This document shows positions 13,498 through 15,452 of a stretch of DNA of 15,452 nucleotides, one piece after another. Position 1 is the stretch's first letter; every line of letters starts with the position of its first letter. The stretch is from contig JBJEOA010000018.1 of the NCBI GenBank assembly GCA_051880475.1, forward strand, positions 1-15,452, written 5' to 3'. A program made the translations under genes and the position numbers. Source of the DNA: JAUUSJ01 sp051880475. Lineage in GTDB: Bacteria; Bacillota; Clostridia; Lachnospirales; Lachnospiraceae. The notes under the pieces were generated by a model. That model was not told where the DNA came from. It searched no databases and saw nothing but the letters and a program-made list of their open reading frames with translations.

Positions 13498-15452
13498 TTA
13501 GTATACGGGTGGTTGTGCGTCGAAGTAAACCCATTCACCGTCGATAAGAACGGCGTTTAGCATATGTCCGTTGGAGTTGGATGCGGCATCGGCACCATCT
13601 TCGTAGAGCGTTCCTGTTGCGTAATCGACGTAGCGAACCTCAAGACCTAAATCTTTTGCCATATCGCCAAATAATCTAGACGCACCAAAACAATCAATGC
13701 CATAACCCACTTCTAAGAGTTCTGTCCATGTGTGGTAAATGGCTTTTCCGTTTTCCTCTTTTATCCATGCATCGACTTCTTCTTTCGTAATAAGACCGTT
13801 TGCGAGGTCATCACTAAAGTTTTGGTAACGAAATGTTGTTTTGATAAAGTCACGGATGGCTTCACATTGTTCCCTTACACTCATCCCTTCGGTTAAGATT
13901 TGGGATTCCATCTCGTGTCGCCACGCTTCGTCTTTGACCTCTACTTCGTTGTCTTGCTCGATGGTGACATTCCATGTGATGAGCGGTTGCCCATTGGCTT
14001 TTGCGATGAGTTGGTATTGTCCTTTGTGGTGTCTTCCATGAACGTGAGGAACCATTGCTTCGCCCGTATAATAACTTACGTATGAGATGTGGTCGAGTTT
14101 ATAGTAACCTGTGTTGTTTACGTCCATGACTTCGAACGTGATATTGTCAAACGTGAGATAGTCGGGTAAGTAATATTCATGTTTTCCCGTTTGTGGGGAT
14201 TGGTTATCAAAGATACAACACATAATATCATCATTCTTCGTGGTGTCCACAACCACAGGATTGTTCGGATCGAGTTCGTTTGGTGGATAAACGGGCGGTA
14301 ACGTGACTTCGATTTCAACGGATGGTTGTGGTTCTTTGATATACGTCGTATCGTATGGCATCAGATAGATTTGACATTTCCCATCTCCAACGGCTGTGAC
14401 GAGTCCATTTTCGTCAATGGTTGCGACACGTTCATCGGTACTACTCCACTTCAGACGCTTATCCGTTGCGTTTTTCGGATAAAAACTTGGTTTTAATTGT
14501 ACCGTTTCGCCTTGGTTTTTGAGTTTAAAATTTTGTACACCGCCCACAGAAGCGTGCATTAATGGTACAAACGTTTCGTCTATCGTGACGGTAACGGGAA
14601 TTTCTGTCCCTATATTATAGCCATCGTATTCTTCGTCATAACTATCTTTTGCGTATACCCAGATACTCGTGGTTCCGTTTCCTTTAGCGGTTAGGATACC
14701 ATTGGCATCGACGGTTACGATATGATCGTCATAGCACTCGTAAACAAGTTCTTGATTCGTGGCATCGCTTGGTGTGACACGTGCGAGAATCTGTGCGGTT
14801 TCGCCCTTTCTCGTAAAGGAAAATTCTTTGGTTTCCAGTTCGATACCTAACACAGGTGCGTAATCGGTCGTAAAGGCTACGGTGACGTTGCATGTGTCAT
14901 ATACGTCTTTGTTTTCTTTGGCGTAGGCACGAATGGTTGTCGTTCCTTCGCCGATTGCCCTAACGAAACATCCATCTTCGTTTTCTTCTACGGTTGCAAT
15001 CGTTTCGTCATCGCTTTCCCATACGAGTTCTCGTTGTGTCGTATGATCTGGAATGCGTTGCGCATAGATATAGTCGCATTCGTATTTGTGATGGAAGGTG
15101 AGTTCCTTCTTTTCCAAGGCAATCCCTGTGATGTCCACCGTTGGCTCTGGTGGTTCTGGAAAATTGACGTAAATATAACATTTCGCTTCTCGGTAAAATC
15201 CACGAACGTCGGTTAAAGATGCAACGACATACGTGCCACCTCTTTGAACACCTGTTACGACACCGTTTTGGTCCACGGTTGCAATCGTTTCGTCTTCACT
15301 TTTCCATTGATATGGAATGTTTGCTTGTTCGAGTTTTTCTTCTGGTGTCGCACTAACGCCAAAACTGAAATCGGGTTGTAGCGTTTTGGTTGGTTCTTTG
15401 GTGTTAGAATATAAATAGTACAAGTTAGATATGGAATAATCCTTAATATAGA
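13498..15452 (-). CDS. Multi-domain Big2 (Ig-like) protein with C-terminal transglutaminase-like domain, 5'-truncated by window
   Basis: At least 651 codons are present. The first in-frame start candidate is TTG 15423, but the frame stays open to the right edge and that TTG lies inside an Ig-like domain, so the true start is outside. Numbering from the TTG, four Big2 domains cover about 1-94, 95-190, 191-285 and 286-377, each with a core such as DETIATVDQNGVVTGVQRGG. A spacer domain (378-490) follows, then a transglutaminase-like domain (491-641). Its catalytic triad is visible as C578 (YGIDCFGASR), H620 (NGHMLNAV) and D635 (YFDAQPP). Such proteins are normally secreted or on the cell surface, where the domain acts as a protease or cross-linking enzyme. 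The signal peptide and any anchor would be in the missing N-terminus; the C-terminus ends right after the catalytic domain with no LPXTG. The DNA is richer in G, C and CG dinucleotides than its neighbours. Confidence 0.88.
   Translation of the reverse strand, partial: YIKDYSISNLYYLYSNTKEPTKTLQPDFSFGVSATPEEKLEQANIPYQWKSEDETIATVDQNGVVTGVQRGGTYVVASLTDVRGFYREAKCYIYVNFPEPPEPTVDITGIALEKKELTFHHKYECDYIYAQRIPDHTTQRELVWESDDETIATVEENEDGCFVRAIGEGTTTIRAYAKENKDVYDTCNVTVAFTTDYAPVLGIELETKEFSFTRKGETAQILARVTPSDATNQELVYECYDDHIVTVDANGILTAKGNGTTSIWVYAKDSYDEEYDGYNIGTEIPVTVTIDETFVPLMHASVGGVQNFKLKNQGETVQLKPSFYPKNATDKRLKWSSTDERVATIDENGLVTAVGDGKCQIYLMPYDTTYIKEPQPSVEIEVTLPPVYPPNELDPNNPVVVDTTKNDDIMCCIFDNQSPQTGKHEYYLPDYLTFDNITFEVMDVNNTGYYKLDHISYVSYYTGEAMVPHVHGRHHKGQYQLIAKANGQPLITWNVTIEQDNEVEVKDEAWRHEMESQILTEGMSVREQCEAIRDFIKTTFRYQNFSDDLANGLITKEEVDAWIKEENGKAIYHTWTELLEVGYGIDCFGASRLFGDMAKDLGLEVRYVDYATGTLYEDGADAASNSNGHMLNAVLIDGEWVYFDAQPPVY

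Noticed and set aside
13840..15216. Several ORFs of 60 to 71 codons on both strands within the Ig-like/transglutaminase gene
   Set aside because: They are frame shadows of the long minus-strand gene with intact domains.
1..15452. CRISPR arrays, prophage, toxin-antitoxin or defence systems
   Set aside because: No spaced direct repeats and no proteins of these classes were recognised; the only mobile DNA seen is the IS110 element.

Overview
The window looks like a chromosomal segment of a low-GC Gram-positive anaerobe of the class Clostridia, most likely Lachnospiraceae. The gene order supports this: a B12-binding radical SAM protein, its DUF2344 partner and RNase E/G sit directly before rplU-prp-rpmA-obgE, then yhbY, nadD, yqeK and rsfS. 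The ACT-domain/UPF0210 pair and the L27 N-terminal extension point the same way. Species cannot be named from the sequence alone.

Region 1 (1 to about 800) is the 5' part of an IS110-family insertion sequence on the minus strand. The first 150 codons of its DEDD recombinase run off the left edge. Upstream of that gene are about 350 noncoding bases with a nested series of stem-loops. Their order and size fit an IS110 bridge RNA: a 5' stem-loop, then a first and a second guide-type loop, over about 570-753. The IS ends close to the ribosome binding site of the next gene.

Region 2 (822-4026) holds an ACT-domain protein (UPF0237) and UPF0210, which form a two-gene operon, followed by pepD, an M20 dipeptidase. 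A perfect 12-bp inverted repeat lies between UPF0210 and pepD, and a terminator follows pepD.

Region 3 (4128-12528) is the conserved housekeeping block, all on the plus strand. The radical SAM/DUF2344/RNase E/G genes overlap one another. Then comes a promoter and an L21 leader controlling rplU-prp-rpmA, which encode L21, the protease that trims L27, and L27 with its cleavable extension. After a terminator come obgE-yhbY-nadD and then yqeK-rsfS. Together these genes cover ribosome assembly and RNA processing (Obg, YhbY, RNase E/G, L21, L27, Prp), NAD synthesis (NadD), dinucleotide turnover (YqeK) and ribosome silencing (RsfS). A bidirectional terminator closes the block.

Region 4 (12631-15452) is accessory and on the minus strand. 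A BspA-like leucine-rich-repeat protein without a signal peptide is followed by a large protein with four Ig-like (Big2) domains and a C-terminal transglutaminase-like domain. The reading frame of the large protein is still open at the right edge, so it is 5'-truncated by the window. Its base composition differs visibly from the rest. Two sequence-related hairpin terminators bracket the leucine-rich-repeat gene.

The most interesting item is the IS110 noncoding end with its predicted bridge RNA. I saw no CRISPR array, rRNA or tRNA gene, prophage or defence system.
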